A stretch of 64,000 bases of DNA from Alcanivorax sp. DP30. GTDB taxonomy: Bacteria; Pseudomonadota; Gammaproteobacteria; Pseudomonadales; Alcanivoracaceae. Below are positions 1 to 8,648 of the stretch, piece by piece. The position numbers and the translations under genes were made by a program. The notes beneath the pieces were generated by a model. That model saw only the letters and a list, made by a program, of their open reading frames with translations. It was not told where the DNA came from and made no database searches. The stretch spans positions 62,001-126,000 of the forward strand of contig NZ_WTUY01000003.1 in NCBI RefSeq assembly GCF_009882945.1, given 5' to 3'. Position 1 is the first letter of the stretch. Each line of letters starts with the position of its first letter.

Positions 1-110
1 TTGAACAAGGCGCTTGCGGTGTCCTTGTCGCTGAGCCCATCCAGATCGTAAATCTTGCGGCCGCCCTCCAGGTCCGGAATGGTCTCAATATCGAATACCA
101 GTACGTTCAT
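1..110 (-). CDS. PolB-like 3'-5' exonuclease, N-terminal fragment
   Basis: The gene runs off the left edge, and about 36 N-terminal residues are visible from the ATG at 110. They read MNVLVFDIETIPD, the exonuclease motif I (D-I-E-T) of DnaQ/PolB-type 3'-5' exonucleases. In this family the Asp and Glu bind the catalytic metal ions. The start overlaps the stop of cysM by four bases, so the two genes are probably co-transcribed, cysM first. The remaining motifs lie outside the window, so substrate and activity cannot be judged. Confidence 0.7.
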   Translation of the reverse strand, partial: MNVLVFDIETIPDLEGGRKIYDLDGLSDKDTASALF

Positions 111-1012
111 GCCTGCTCCTCACTTGCCTGAAAGACGCCGGTGGAAAGATAGCGATCACCGCGATCGCAGATGATGGCGACAATCACCGCATTCTCCAGC
201 TGTTCGCTGAGGCGTAGCGCCCCCGCCACAGCACCGCCGGACGATACACCGCAGCAGATGCCCTCTTCGCGGGCCAGCCGGCGCATGGTCTGTTCCGCCA
301 GTGCCTGATCCATATCCATGACCAGGTCTACACGACGGTCGTCATAGATGGAGGGCAGGTATTCCTTCGGCCAGCGACGGATACCGGGAATCGCCGAACC
401 TTCCGTGGGCTGCAGACCCACAATCTGGATGTCCGGATTCTGTTCCTTGAGGTACATGCTGCACCCCATGATGGTACCGGTGGTCCCCATGGAACTGACG
501 AAGTGAGTAACCCCGCCCTCCGTATCACGCCAGATTTCCGGGCCGGTACTTTCGTAATGGGCCAGCGGATTATCCGGGTTGGCAAACTGATCAAGCACCC
601 GCCCTTCCCCACGGGCCTGCATGGCCTGGGCCAGATCCCGCGCCCCTTCCATACCCTCTTCCTTGCTCACGGAAATCAGCTCGGCGCCATAAGCGGCCAT
701 GGCATCACGGCGCTCCTGACTCTGGTTGGCCGGCATGATCAGCTTCATCCGGTAACCACGCATGGCAGCTGCCATGGCCAGGGCAATACCGGTATTGCCG
801 CTGGTGGCTTCGATCAAGGTGTCGCCGGGCCGGATCTCGCCACGGGCTTCTGCCTTGAGGATCATGTTCAGGGCCGGGCGATCCTTCACGGACCCTGCCG
901 GATTATTCCCTTCCAGCTTCACCAGAATGGTATTGGTGGTCTCGCCCGGCATCCGCTGCAGGCGTACCAGGGGCGTGTTGCCCACAGTCTGTTCGATGGT
1001 TTTCAGATTCAT
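107..1012 (-). CDS. cysM: Cysteine synthase B (O-acetylserine/thiosulfate sulfhydrylase)
   Basis: This is a 301-residue PLP enzyme that makes cysteine or S-sulfocysteine from O-acetylserine and sulfide or thiosulfate in the cytoplasm. Features seen are the N-terminal TVGNTPLVRL motif, the PLP lysine K43 in GSVKDR, the asparagine loop EATSGNTG, and the phosphate-binding glycine loop SSMGTTGT. Length fits CysM (about 300). An upstream in-frame start would add 57 residues. I chose the ATG at 1012 because it gives the family N-terminus MNLKTIEQTVGNTPL. The gene is divergent from gacS/barA, a neighbourhood also found in pseudomonads. Confidence 0.93.
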   Translation of the reverse strand: MNLKTIEQTVGNTPLVRLQRMPGETTNTILVKLEGNNPAGSVKDRPALNMILKAEARGEIRPGDTLIEATSGNTGIALAMAAAMRGYRMKLIMPANQSQERRDAMAAYGAELISVSKEEGMEGARDLAQAMQARGEGRVLDQFANPDNPLAHYESTGPEIWRDTEGGVTHFVSSMGTTGTIMGCSMYLKEQNPDIQIVGLQPTEGSAIPGIRRWPKEYLPSIYDDRRVDLVMDMDQALAEQTMRRLAREEGICCGVSSGGAVAGALRLSEQLENAVIVAIICDRGDRYLSTGVFQASEEQA

Positions 1013-1162
1013 GGCGCGAATTGTACCTAATTCCGTGGGCCTTGGCGGCACCTGTGAAAATGGCTTTGCTGTACCGGTTGCCGGCACCATGGCAGCGCCG
1101 GCATTCTCGGGCATAATGGACGCAAACAACCGCGAGTCATAACAACCGTCACCCGGGGATTC

Positions 1163-3859
1163 ATGGCAAAACAAAGTCTGCACTCACGCCTGATGATCAT
1201 GGCAGTCATGCCCGCCATGCTGGCTGCATTGCTGGTGGGCGGCTATGCGCTGATCAGTCACCTGGTCAACGTGCAGGACAGCAATGTCCGCCGACAGCAA
1301 CTGATCGCTGACAGTTTTGCCGCCCAGCTGGAAAGCATGCCCCTGAATGACTCCGCGGGTCAGCGGGCACTATTACGTTCCCTGTTGGAGGAAGAGGATG
1401 TGCGGGCGGCCAACCTGACGTTCTACGATGGTCGCCCTCCCCAACATGCCGGCCCCCGACTGATTCCGCCCCCCAAAGGACTCACCCCAATAGATGGACG
1501 CCTGGATACCGGCCGGAGCTGGCAACTGCAGCGTGAGATTAACCCGGGCAACCCGGCCACCGTGACCATCGAATTTACCCGCCAGGGGCAATACGTGGCC
1601 ATACTGGAAAGCGTGGTTACGCTTATTCTGATCATGTTGGGTGTCGTCCTGGTGGCGATGGTTCCAGCCCTGCGCTTTGCCCGCCAGCTGACCCAGCCCA
1701 TTAACGAGATGGTATCGGCGGTGCATCGCATCCGTGACGGTGACCTGTCCATGAGTATCGATACCCGGGCCCGCGGCGAGTTGTCCGAGCTGGAAGTCGC
1801 CCTGCGTCAGATGGTGTCGGCCCTGGATGATGCCCAGACCGAACTGCAACAGAACGTGGATCAAGCCACCCAGGATCTGCGTGAAACCCTGGAAACCATC
1901 GAGATCCAGAACATCGAACTGGACATGGCTCGCAAGGAAGCCCTCAAGGCCAGCCAGATCAAGTCAGAATTCCTGGCCAACATGAGCCATGAAATCCGTA
2001 CCCCGCTCAACGGTATTCTCGGTTTCACCAAGCTGCTTGAGCGTTCTGACATGACCCCCCGTCAGCAGGATTACCTGAGCACCATCCACAAGAGTGCCGA
2101 CTCCCTGCTGGCGATCATCAACGACATCCTCGACTTCTCGAAGATCGAGGCGGGCAAGCTTTCCCTGGAGCACAGCCCCCTTAACCTGCATGACCTGATT
2201 GAAGATGTGCAAACCATGCTCGCTCCCATGGCCCAGGAGCGAGGACTTGAACAGGCAGCCATCATCTATTCTGATGTCCCGCTGAACCTTCTCGGTGATT
2301 CACAGCGCATCCGCCAGGTGCTCACCAACCTGATCAGTAACGCCATCAAGTTCACGGACACCGGGTCGGTGGTCGTGCGGGCCATGCTGGAAGAAAACCG
2401 CGGCGCAGAGGCGGTCATCAAGATGACCGTCACCGACACTGGCAATGGTGTCAGCGCGGAGCAGCAAAAGTCCTTGTTCAACGCCTTCACCCAGGCTGAC
2501 CAGAGCGCCCGCCGCCAGGAAGGCGGTACCGGGCTGGGGCTGGCCATCAGCAAGCGGCTCGTGGAGGGCATGGGCGGTGAGATCGGCATTGAAAGCAGTG
2601 AAGGAAATGGCGCTACCTTCTGGTTTACCCTGCGGGCAGAGCGGGATCCCAAACAACGCCCTGCCATGTTCACCGAAGAACTCAGACACAAGACCGTAAC
2701 GCTGGTAGAAACGGATGAATACGGTCGCCTGGGCCTGTACCACATGCTCAGCCACTGGCAGATGGAAATCCGCGAATATCACAGCCTCAAGCACCTCATG
2801 GACGCCGCCGACCAGGGTGAACTGGTAAAGACCGATTTTCTGGTGGTGGGTACACCCAATCTGAACACCAACCCGGATCTGCAGCAGCAGGTGGAAGATC
2901 TTGCCGCCCTGGGCAACCCCATGCTGCTGCTCAGCAACAACCCGGAAACCGTCTCTCGCTGGCTCGAGGATTTGCCCCATTGCCAGGTGCAGGGCAAACC
3001 CGCTACCCGGCAACGACTGCTTAACGCCCTGCTCGCCCTGAGCGGCGAAGAGGACGTGGACAGTCTCGCCATTCACCCCACCCTGGAACTGGAGCATCCC
3101 GTTTCGGTGATGGTGGTGGATGATCACCCCGGCAACCTGAAACTGGCGCGGGTCTTCCTGGAGGAACTGGGCGTGGATGTCACCGCCTGCGACAGCGGTG
3201 CCAGTGCCCTGGAAGCCTTCGCGGCAGAAGACTTTGATCTGGTATTCATGGATATCCAGATGCCCGGCATGGATGGCAAGACCACCACCGCCCAAATGCG
3301 GGCACAGGAAAGTGGTAGCAAGCACACCCCGATCGTGGCCCTCACAGCCCACGCTCTGGAAAACGAACGCCGGGATCTGCTCGACAGTGGGCTGGATGAC
3401 TACCTGAGCAAACCCATCAGCGAGAAGCAGCTTCGCCACACCCTGGAGAAGTGGGTACTCAGAACCACCCGCGACGATCTGATCCAGAAGCCAGAAGAGC
3501 CCGATGCCAGCAATCTGGAGGTCTTTGATGCCGCGCTGGCCCGACGCCGTGCCGGCGGCCGGGAAGCCCTCGCCAATGAAATGCTGACCATGCTGCTGGA
3601 CAGCCTGAGTCATGATCGGCCGGCCATTTCTGCCGCCTTTGATGGTGGCGATGACGACGCCCTGCTGGAAAAAGTGCACAAGCTCCACGGCGCCACCCGC
3701 TATTGCGGCACACCCCGGCTGGAACACGCGGCAAAAGCACTTGAGGAAGCGCTGAAAACCGGCGTCCCACGCGACAAGCTGGGGCCGCTGGTCATCACCC
3801 TCTGCGATGAAATCTGCGCGCTGGAGCATTACTGCCAGGCATCGGAAGTCACCGAATGA
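1163..3859 (+). CDS. barA: Hybrid sensor histidine kinase GacS/BarA
   Basis: An 898-residue tripartite sensor kinase of the inner membrane. Order of parts: TM1 about 11-33, periplasmic loop to about 146, TM2 147-170, HAMP about 171-225, HisKA with phospho-accepting H276 in [10 protein letters not shown], HATPase about 380-500, a degenerate receiver-like segment about 515-640, a receiver with D697 in [11 protein letters not shown], and a C-terminal Hpt domain with H839 in VHKLHG. In the family it phosphorylates GacA/UvrY, which activates CsrA-sequestering small RNAs. csrA itself lies at 63.3 kb. The divergent neighbour is cysM. Both the gacS and barA names are used for this protein. Confidence 0.93.
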   Translation: MAKQSLHSRLMIMAVMPAMLAALLVGGYALISHLVNVQDSNVRRQQLIADSFAAQLESMPLNDSAGQRALLRSLLEEEDVRAANLTFYDGRPPQHAGPRLIPPPKGLTPIDGRLDTGRSWQLQREINPGNPATVTIEFTRQGQYVAILESVVTLILIMLGVVLVAMVPALRFARQLTQPINEMVSAVHRIRDGDLSMSIDTRARGELSELEVALRQMVSALDDAQTELQQNVDQATQDLRETLETIEIQNIELDMARKEALKASQIKSEFLANMSHEIRTPLNGILGFTKLLERSDMTPRQQDYLSTIHKSADSLLAIINDILDFSKIEAGKLSLEHSPLNLHDLIEDVQTMLAPMAQERGLEQAAIIYSDVPLNLLGDSQRIRQVLTNLISNAIKFTDTGSVVVRAMLEENRGAEAVIKMTVTDTGNGVSAEQQKSLFNAFTQADQSARRQEGGTGLGLAISKRLVEGMGGEIGIESSEGNGATFWFTLRAERDPKQRPAMFTEELRHKTVTLVETDEYGRLGLYHMLSHWQMEIREYHSLKHLMDAADQGELVKTDFLVVGTPNLNTNPDLQQQVEDLAALGNPMLLLSNNPETVSRWLEDLPHCQVQGKPATRQRLLNALLALSGEEDVDSLAIHPTLELEHPVSVMVVDDHPGNLKLARVFLEELGVDVTACDSGASALEAFAAEDFDLVFMDIQMPGMDGKTTTAQMRAQESGSKHTPIVALTAHALENERRDLLDSGLDDYLSKPISEKQLRHTLEKWVLRTTRDDLIQKPEEPDASNLEVFDAALARRRAGGREALANEMLTMLLDSLSHDRPAISAAFDGGDDDALLEKVHKLHGATRYCGTPRLEHAAKALEEALKTGVPRDKLGPLVITLCDEICALEHYCQASEVTE

Positions 3860-3908
3860 ATACCGAAGCCGTGGTCTGGCAGAGAAACCTCGATTAAACT
3901 CGCCCACC

Positions 3909-5003
3909 ATGCGCGACAATACCCGTGATTACCTCAACCTGTTTCTTGACGACATCCCCTTATTGGATGTCCGCGCCCCTGTGGAATTCAGCAAGGGCGC
4001 TTTCCCCAATGCCACCAACCTGGCCCTGATCAACGATGACGAACGGCATCAGATAGGTATCTGTTACAAGCAACACGGCCAACAAGCCGCTATCGATCTG
4101 GGCAATACACTGGTCTGTGGGGAAGAACGGGAGCGCCGCATGCTGGCCTGGCGCGAATGGTGGCAAACCCACCCCCAGGGCTACCTTTACTGCTTCCGTG
4201 GCGGCCTGCGCAGCCAGACCACCCAGGCCTGGTTACGGGAAGCAGGAATTGACGCACCGCTGATCACCGGTGGCTACAAGGCCATGCGCAACTTCCTGCT
4301 GGAAGAAATGGAAAAATGCATAGCCGCCCTGCCCTTCGAGATCCTTTGCGGTCGCACCGGTTGTGCCAAAACCCGGGTGATCGAAGCCCAGCCCAATGCC
4401 CTGGACCTGGAAGGCCTGGCCCACCATCGCGGCTCCGCCTTCGGCCGCCGCCCGGGCGGACAGCCCAGCCAGATCGATTTTGAGAATGCCCTGGCGATTG
4501 CACTCATCAAGATGCGCGCCAGTGATTATCCGACCGTGCTGCTGGAAGATGAAAGCAAGCTTATCGGGCGCTGCCACCTGCCCTTCTCCCTGCAGGACAG
4601 GATCAAGTCCCGCCCCCGCATCATCATCAACGAATCTCTGGAATCCCGGGTGCAAGTGACGCTGGAAGACTATGTGGCAGGACCACTGGAAGAATACCGC
4701 CAGCATTTCGGTGACCAGCAAGCCCTGAAGTATCTGGGAGATGAATTGCTTGCGGCCATGGACCGCATCAAGAAGCGCCTCGGTGGATTGCGCTATCAAC
4801 AGCTGCGCCAACAACTGGAAGAAGCGCTGGCCGTGCAGGCCATCAACGGGGAAACAGAACTGCACCGTGAATGGATTCACGCGCTGCTGGCAGACTATTA
4901 CGACCCCATGTACGACTACATGCTCGCCAAGCGAGAAGGAAACATTCTCTTCGAAGGAAGCCGGGACGAAGTCTCGACATTCCTGAATCAACGCCGGGGC
5001 TGA
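3909..5003 (+). CDS. mnmH: tRNA 2-selenouridine/geranyl-2-thiouridine synthase
   Basis: A 364-residue protein of the SelU/YbbB family. It replaces sulfur by selenium, via a geranylated intermediate, at the wobble 2-thiouridine of tRNAs for Lys, Glu and Gln. An N-terminal rhodanese domain carries the active-site Cys at C95 (YLYCFRGG). A P-loop follows at about 148-155 (GRTGCAKT), and the family length of about 365 is matched. I used the ATG at 3909 rather than an in-frame start at 3807 inside barA, because the protein then begins at the rhodanese domain. The selenophosphate donor gene selD is not in this window. Confidence 0.9.
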   Translation: MRDNTRDYLNLFLDDIPLLDVRAPVEFSKGAFPNATNLALINDDERHQIGICYKQHGQQAAIDLGNTLVCGEERERRMLAWREWWQTHPQGYLYCFRGGLRSQTTQAWLREAGIDAPLITGGYKAMRNFLLEEMEKCIAALPFEILCGRTGCAKTRVIEAQPNALDLEGLAHHRGSAFGRRPGGQPSQIDFENALAIALIKMRASDYPTVLLEDESKLIGRCHLPFSLQDRIKSRPRIIINESLESRVQVTLEDYVAGPLEEYRQHFGDQQALKYLGDELLAAMDRIKKRLGGLRYQQLRQQLEEALAVQAINGETELHREWIHALLADYYDPMYDYMLAKREGNILFEGSRDEVSTFLNQRRG

Positions 5004-5087
5004 AGCCTTCCCGCCCACTCCTATCCTTTTCCAGCTCCAATAACCAGAGCTGTAGCGACTGGCGGTTGCCTACAGCGCAGACCCATC

Positions 5088-5109
5088 AGTCACACTGGTC
5101 AATGTGACT
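5088..5109. promoter_or_regulatory. Perfect 7-bp inverted repeat upstream of the acyl-CoA dehydrogenase pair
   Basis: AGTCACA and TGTGACT are separated by eight bases, 56 bases before the first dehydrogenase start. The arms resemble CRP half-sites facing the wrong way, so this is not a normal CRP box. It is a candidate operator for an unidentified regulator. Confidence 0.4.
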
Positions 5110-5164
5110 ATCCCCTTCGCCGTCATAATCGAGTGCATTCGATATAACAACAGAGGCAACACCC

Positions 5165-6472
5165 ATGGCTAAAGATGCAGTTGGTTATGCGCTCACCGCG
5201 CTGAACCGCCTCGCCAGTTCCGAAGTGCTGGACAAGATGGGCATGCGCAAGAGCGTCGAGCGCCTGGCCTACACCCTCACCAAGAGCGGCTTCCAGGTCA
5301 TCACTACCACCGCGCGTACCTTCAAGTCCGACAAACCGGGCAGCAAACCGGCACGTCTCAATGCCCCCGGTCACACCCGTGATCTGTTCGATCTGGGCAT
5401 TACTGACGAACAGCAAATGATTCGTGAAAGCATGCAAGCCTTTGCTCGCGAAGTGCTGCGTGAGCAGGCAGAGCACGCTGACGCTGAACAAAAGACCGGC
5501 GATGAGGTACTGGCCCAGGCGCAGGAACTGGGGCTGAACTTCTTTGCAGTACCGGAATCACTGGGCGGTGCCGCCAGTGAACGCTCCACCGTGACCACCA
5601 TGCTAATCGCCGAAGATCTGGCACACGGTGATATGGGACAGGCTGTCGCCATCCTTGCACCCATGAGTGTGGCCAACGCACTCACCCAATGGGGCACCGC
5701 CCTGCAGCAGGACAAGTACCTGAGCGCCTTTGCGGAAGAGAACCCGCCCAAGGCCACCATTGCCGTGAGCGAACCGCGCCCGCTGTTCGATCCCATGGCC
5801 CTGCAGACTACCGCCCGCCAGGACGGCAACGAGTATGTGCTCAACGGGGAGAAATCCCTGGTGCCTCTGGCCGGAGAAGCCGAACTGTTTCTGGTTGCCG
5901 CCCAGACTGACGAAGGCCCCGCCGTATTCATCATCGAGGGTGGCACGGAAGGCCTGACAGTGGGCGAGGATCCTTCAATGGGGATCCGTGCCAGTGCCCA
6001 GCGCCCGCTGAAACTGGACAACGTGCGCGTGTCTGCCGAGAACCGCCTGGGTAATGGTGACTTCGATTACCGCGCCTTTGTGGATCTGGGCACCCTCGCC
6101 TGGTGTGCTCTGGCCATCGGTACCTGTCAGTCCGTGCTCGATTACGTGGGCCCGTACTGCAATGAACGCACCGCTTTCGGCGAGCCCATCAGCCACCGCC
6201 AGGCCGTGGCGTTCATGATTGCCGACATGGCCATCGAGCTGGATGCCATGCGCATGCTCACCTACCGCGCTGTGTGTCGTGCGGAACAAGGCAAATCCTT
6301 CCAGCGTGAAGCCCACCTGGCCCGCACCCTGGTAAAAGACAAGGCCATGAAGATCGGCACCGACGGCGTTCAGCTGCTCGGCGGCCACGGCTTCACCCAT
6401 GAATACCCGGTCGAGCGCTGGTACCGGGATCTGCGTGCCATTGCCGTCGCCTTCGGCGGCCTGCACCTGTAA
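5165..6472 (+). CDS. Acyl-CoA dehydrogenase family protein (first of a pair)
   Basis: A 435-residue FAD-dependent acyl-CoA dehydrogenase-like protein. It carries an N-terminal extension of about 70 residues before the usual alpha-helical domain (FDLGITDEQQMIRESMQAF). The central beta domain and C-terminal four-helix domain are recognisable (LLGGHGFTHEYPVERWYRD). The chain stops about 15 residues later, without the FEGTxQI segment that holds the catalytic glutamate in medium-chain dehydrogenases. The next gene has that segment and begins 14 bases downstream. The two products may therefore form one hetero-oligomeric beta-oxidation enzyme, which is an inference. Substrate chain length cannot be told. 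Confidence 0.85.
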   Translation: MAKDAVGYALTALNRLASSEVLDKMGMRKSVERLAYTLTKSGFQVITTTARTFKSDKPGSKPARLNAPGHTRDLFDLGITDEQQMIRESMQAFAREVLREQAEHADAEQKTGDEVLAQAQELGLNFFAVPESLGGAASERSTVTTMLIAEDLAHGDMGQAVAILAPMSVANALTQWGTALQQDKYLSAFAEENPPKATIAVSEPRPLFDPMALQTTARQDGNEYVLNGEKSLVPLAGEAELFLVAAQTDEGPAVFIIEGGTEGLTVGEDPSMGIRASAQRPLKLDNVRVSAENRLGNGDFDYRAFVDLGTLAWCALAIGTCQSVLDYVGPYCNERTAFGEPISHRQAVAFMIADMAIELDAMRMLTYRAVCRAEQGKSFQREAHLARTLVKDKAMKIGTDGVQLLGGHGFTHEYPVERWYRDLRAIAVAFGGLHL

Positions 6473-6486
6473 GGAGGGTCAATAAC

Positions 6487-7692
6487 ATGAATATCGAGAT
6501 TCCCAAGAAGTTCAAACCCCTGATCAACAACGCCTATCAGGTGGCTCAAAGCACCCTCCGCCCGCTGTCACGCAAGTACGACCGTGGCGAGCACGAGTAC
6601 CCCAAAGAGCTGGATATGCTTGCCTCGGTACTGGATGGCTTCAATGAGGGCGACCCGGCCAACTCCGCCGGCGCCGCCACCACTGGCAGCGGCAAGGTAC
6701 AGGACGACGGCAGCGTCAAGAACGGTTCGAATATGGGCGTGTGCCTCGGCGCCATGGAAATGTGCTACGGCGATACCGGGTTCCTGCTTGCCATGCCTCG
6801 TCAGGGCCTGGGCAATGCAGCCATCGCCGCCGTGGCCAACGACGAGCAGCTGGAACGCTTCAAGGGCAAGTGGGCCGCCATGGCTATCACTGAACCCAGC
6901 TGTGGTTCCGACTCCGCAGCCATTCGCACCACGGCCAAGAAAGACGGCGATCACTACGTTCTCAATGGAGAGAAAATCTATGTGACGTCTGGTCAACGCG
7001 CCGACTGCGTGGTGGTTTGGGCCAGCCTGGATCCCAAACTGGGACGCGCCGCCATCAAGTCCTTTGTAGTGGACTGGGGCACCCCCGGCATGGAGCTGGC
7101 GCGCCTGGAGAAAAAGCTGGGTATCCGTGCCTCCGACACCGCGGCCATCAACTTCAATGATTGCCGGGTACCGGCGGAAAACCTGTTGGGTAGCCCGGAG
7201 ATTGACACCAAGAAAGGCTTTGCCGGTGTCATGGAAACCTTTGATAACACCCGGCCACTGGTCGCCGCAATGGCTATCGGATGCGCCAAAGCCTCACTGG
7301 AGCGTATCAAGGAACTACTGAAAGACCATATTCAGTATGACTACAGCAAGCCGGTAGACAACTGTTCCGCCATTGAAGCCGAAATCTACAAGATGGAAGC
7401 AGACTGGGAAGCCGCCTACTGGCTGGCAGTGAAGGCCGCCTGGATGGCAGACAACAAGAAAGCCAACACCCTGGAAGCCTCCATCTCCAAGGCCAAAGCC
7501 GGCCGGGTGGGGAACGCCATCACCCTGCGCTGTGTGGAACTGGCTGGCACGCTGGGCTACACCGAGGATGAACTGCTGGAGAAGTGGGCTCGCGACTCGA
7601 AGATTCTCGATATCTTCGAAGGCACCCAACAAATTCAGCAGCTGGTGATTGCCCGCCGGGTACTGGGTTTGAGCTCAAAAGAACTGAAGTAA
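6487..7692 (+). CDS. Acyl-CoA dehydrogenase (second of a pair)
   Basis: A 401-residue FAD enzyme catalysing alpha,beta-dehydrogenation of acyl-CoA, the first step of beta-oxidation. It shows the substrate/FAD motif AITEPSCGSD, the NGEKIYVTSG strand, and the C-terminal IFEGTQQIQ motif with E378 at the position of the catalytic base. A strong ribosome-binding site (AAGGAGG) lies in the 14-base gap after the previous dehydrogenase, so the two are translated from one message. Full family length. The preferred acyl chain is not evident. Confidence 0.9.
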   Translation: MNIEIPKKFKPLINNAYQVAQSTLRPLSRKYDRGEHEYPKELDMLASVLDGFNEGDPANSAGAATTGSGKVQDDGSVKNGSNMGVCLGAMEMCYGDTGFLLAMPRQGLGNAAIAAVANDEQLERFKGKWAAMAITEPSCGSDSAAIRTTAKKDGDHYVLNGEKIYVTSGQRADCVVVWASLDPKLGRAAIKSFVVDWGTPGMELARLEKKLGIRASDTAAINFNDCRVPAENLLGSPEIDTKKGFAGVMETFDNTRPLVAAMAIGCAKASLERIKELLKDHIQYDYSKPVDNCSAIEAEIYKMEADWEAAYWLAVKAAWMADNKKANTLEASISKAKAGRVGNAITLRCVELAGTLGYTEDELLEKWARDSKILDIFEGTQQIQQLVIARRVLGLSSKELK

Positions 7693-7710
7693 CATCTGGC
7701 AAACCGGATG

Positions 7711-7732
7711 CGCTGCCCCGACAGGGGCAGCG
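7711..7732 (+). terminator. Hairpin after the dehydrogenase pair
   Basis: A 9-bp G+C stem (CGCTGCCCC / GGGGCAGCG) with a GACA loop sits just after the stop. There is no T-tract, so it may stabilise the 3' end rather than terminate alone. Confidence 0.5.
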
Positions 7733-7781
7733 TCACCCGACCACCCGACGCCCTATCCCCGCCGCGTAAACCCACACAGCT

Positions 7782-8219
7782 CTATCGCCACAGAAACCCT
7801 GCAAAAAGCACCAGAAACCCACCCACCTCGGCAACAATCAACAGCACCATGAACAGCACCATACTGGCGCCCGGCACGTGGACGCTGCCCAGTTTATGGG
7901 GAGACTGCAGCTGGTTGCGAGTATCCTGCATGTAGCCATGGAGGATGTAACTGCCCACCGCCAGGCCAAAAAACACCACGCTGGCCAGCACAGCCACCGT
8001 ATTTACCGCATTGCTCCAGACACTGAGCGCGGCAAACCGCTCCAGCACCAGACAGGCAAAGGCGTACATCAGGCTGGCTCGGTGAGCCACGTCCACATAA
8101 TAGTGCGCGCGGGACTTTTCACTTTGCGCGATCTGCCAGTATTTCCAGATCCCGGTTAACAACCCGGTCAGGAAAAACAGGCCACAGGCCCACAGGGCCA
8201 ACTCTGCTGCGTTCATCAT
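7782..8219 (-). CDS. Four-helix integral membrane protein, function unknown
   Basis: A 145-residue protein with about four hydrophobic segments (near 8-25, 45-65, 70-92 and 118-143) and short loops. I do not recognise a named family. The start overlaps the stop of the ArsR-type regulator gene upstream (ATGA), which implies translational coupling and a shared regulatory purpose. The two-gene unit is divergent from an old-yellow-enzyme homologue across a palindromic operator region. The name HPP-like or DUF would be a guess. Confidence 0.75.
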   Translation of the reverse strand: MMNAAELALWACGLFFLTGLLTGIWKYWQIAQSEKSRAHYYVDVAHRASLMYAFACLVLERFAALSVWSNAVNTVAVLASVVFFGLAVGSYILHGYMQDTRNQLQSPHKLGSVHVPGASMVLFMVLLIVAEVGGFLVLFAGFLWR

Positions 8220-8545
8220 GCGCTCTCCAAATCAAAGAATGCGGCCAGCTGCGCCTGCATGGCAGGCTCCGCATGACAGTAACGGCGGCGCCCAACCCGC
8301 TCCACCCGAATCAGGCCCGCCTCGGCCAGTTCGCGCACATGGTGAGAGACTGTGGGTGCACCAATATTGAGACGCTGCATAAAATCCCCAAATGCACAGC
8401 CTGCCGGCACCTGATTCAGGTCAGCCTTACCGTGTTCACGGCAGTGAGAGACAATCACCTGATAAATGCGTAAACGATTGGTGTTGGCAAGCGCCCGAAA
8501 TGCGCCTGCCAGCTGCTCTGCCGCCTGTGTGTCCTTCTGTGCCAA
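8216..8545 (-). CDS. ArsR/SmtB-family winged-helix regulator
   Basis: About 109 residues in the usual ArsR layout: dimerisation helices (ALANTNRLRIYQVIV), recognition helix NIGAPTVSHHVRELAEAGLI, then the wing VERVGRRRYCH. One cysteine at CREHG and another at AGCAF exist, but no classical CxC metal site is clear, so the ligand is unknown. I chose a TTG at 8545 because AAGGG lies seven bases before it. An upstream TTG at 8563 has no ribosome-binding site. The gene probably represses itself and the divergent flavin oxidoreductase through the repeats at 8568-8614. Confidence 0.85.
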   Translation of the reverse strand: MAQKDTQAAEQLAGAFRALANTNRLRIYQVIVSHCREHGKADLNQVPAGCAFGDFMQRLNIGAPTVSHHVRELAEAGLIRVERVGRRRYCHAEPAMQAQLAAFFDLESA

Positions 8546-8567
8546 AACAAAAACCCTTCGCAAAATG

Positions 8568-8614
8568 GTTTGACGAATATCAAACTAACCAATAGTTTGA
8601 TCAACATCAAACTA
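8568..8614. promoter_or_regulatory. Operator cluster between arsR-type gene and OYE gene
   Basis: A perfect 9-bp inverted repeat, ATCAAACTA (8579-8587) and TAGTTTGAT (8593-8601), is followed by a third identical half-site at 8606-8614. It is preceded by GTTTGA at 8568-8573, which pairs with TCAAAC. Four related half-sites in 47 bases between divergent genes mark the likely binding site of the adjacent ArsR-type protein. Confidence 0.65.
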
Positions 8615-8648
8615 AACATCCAGTCCAATATCGTACCGGGAGGCCATC

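Noticed and set aside
2300-3919. 539-codon open frame on the minus strand inside barA
   Set aside because: It is antisense to clear kinase, receiver and Hpt motifs. Its translation has no family likeness.
5088-5109. CRP site upstream of the acyl-CoA dehydrogenases
   Set aside because: CRP needs TGTGA-N6-TCACA. Here the half-sites are in the opposite order with an eight-base gap.
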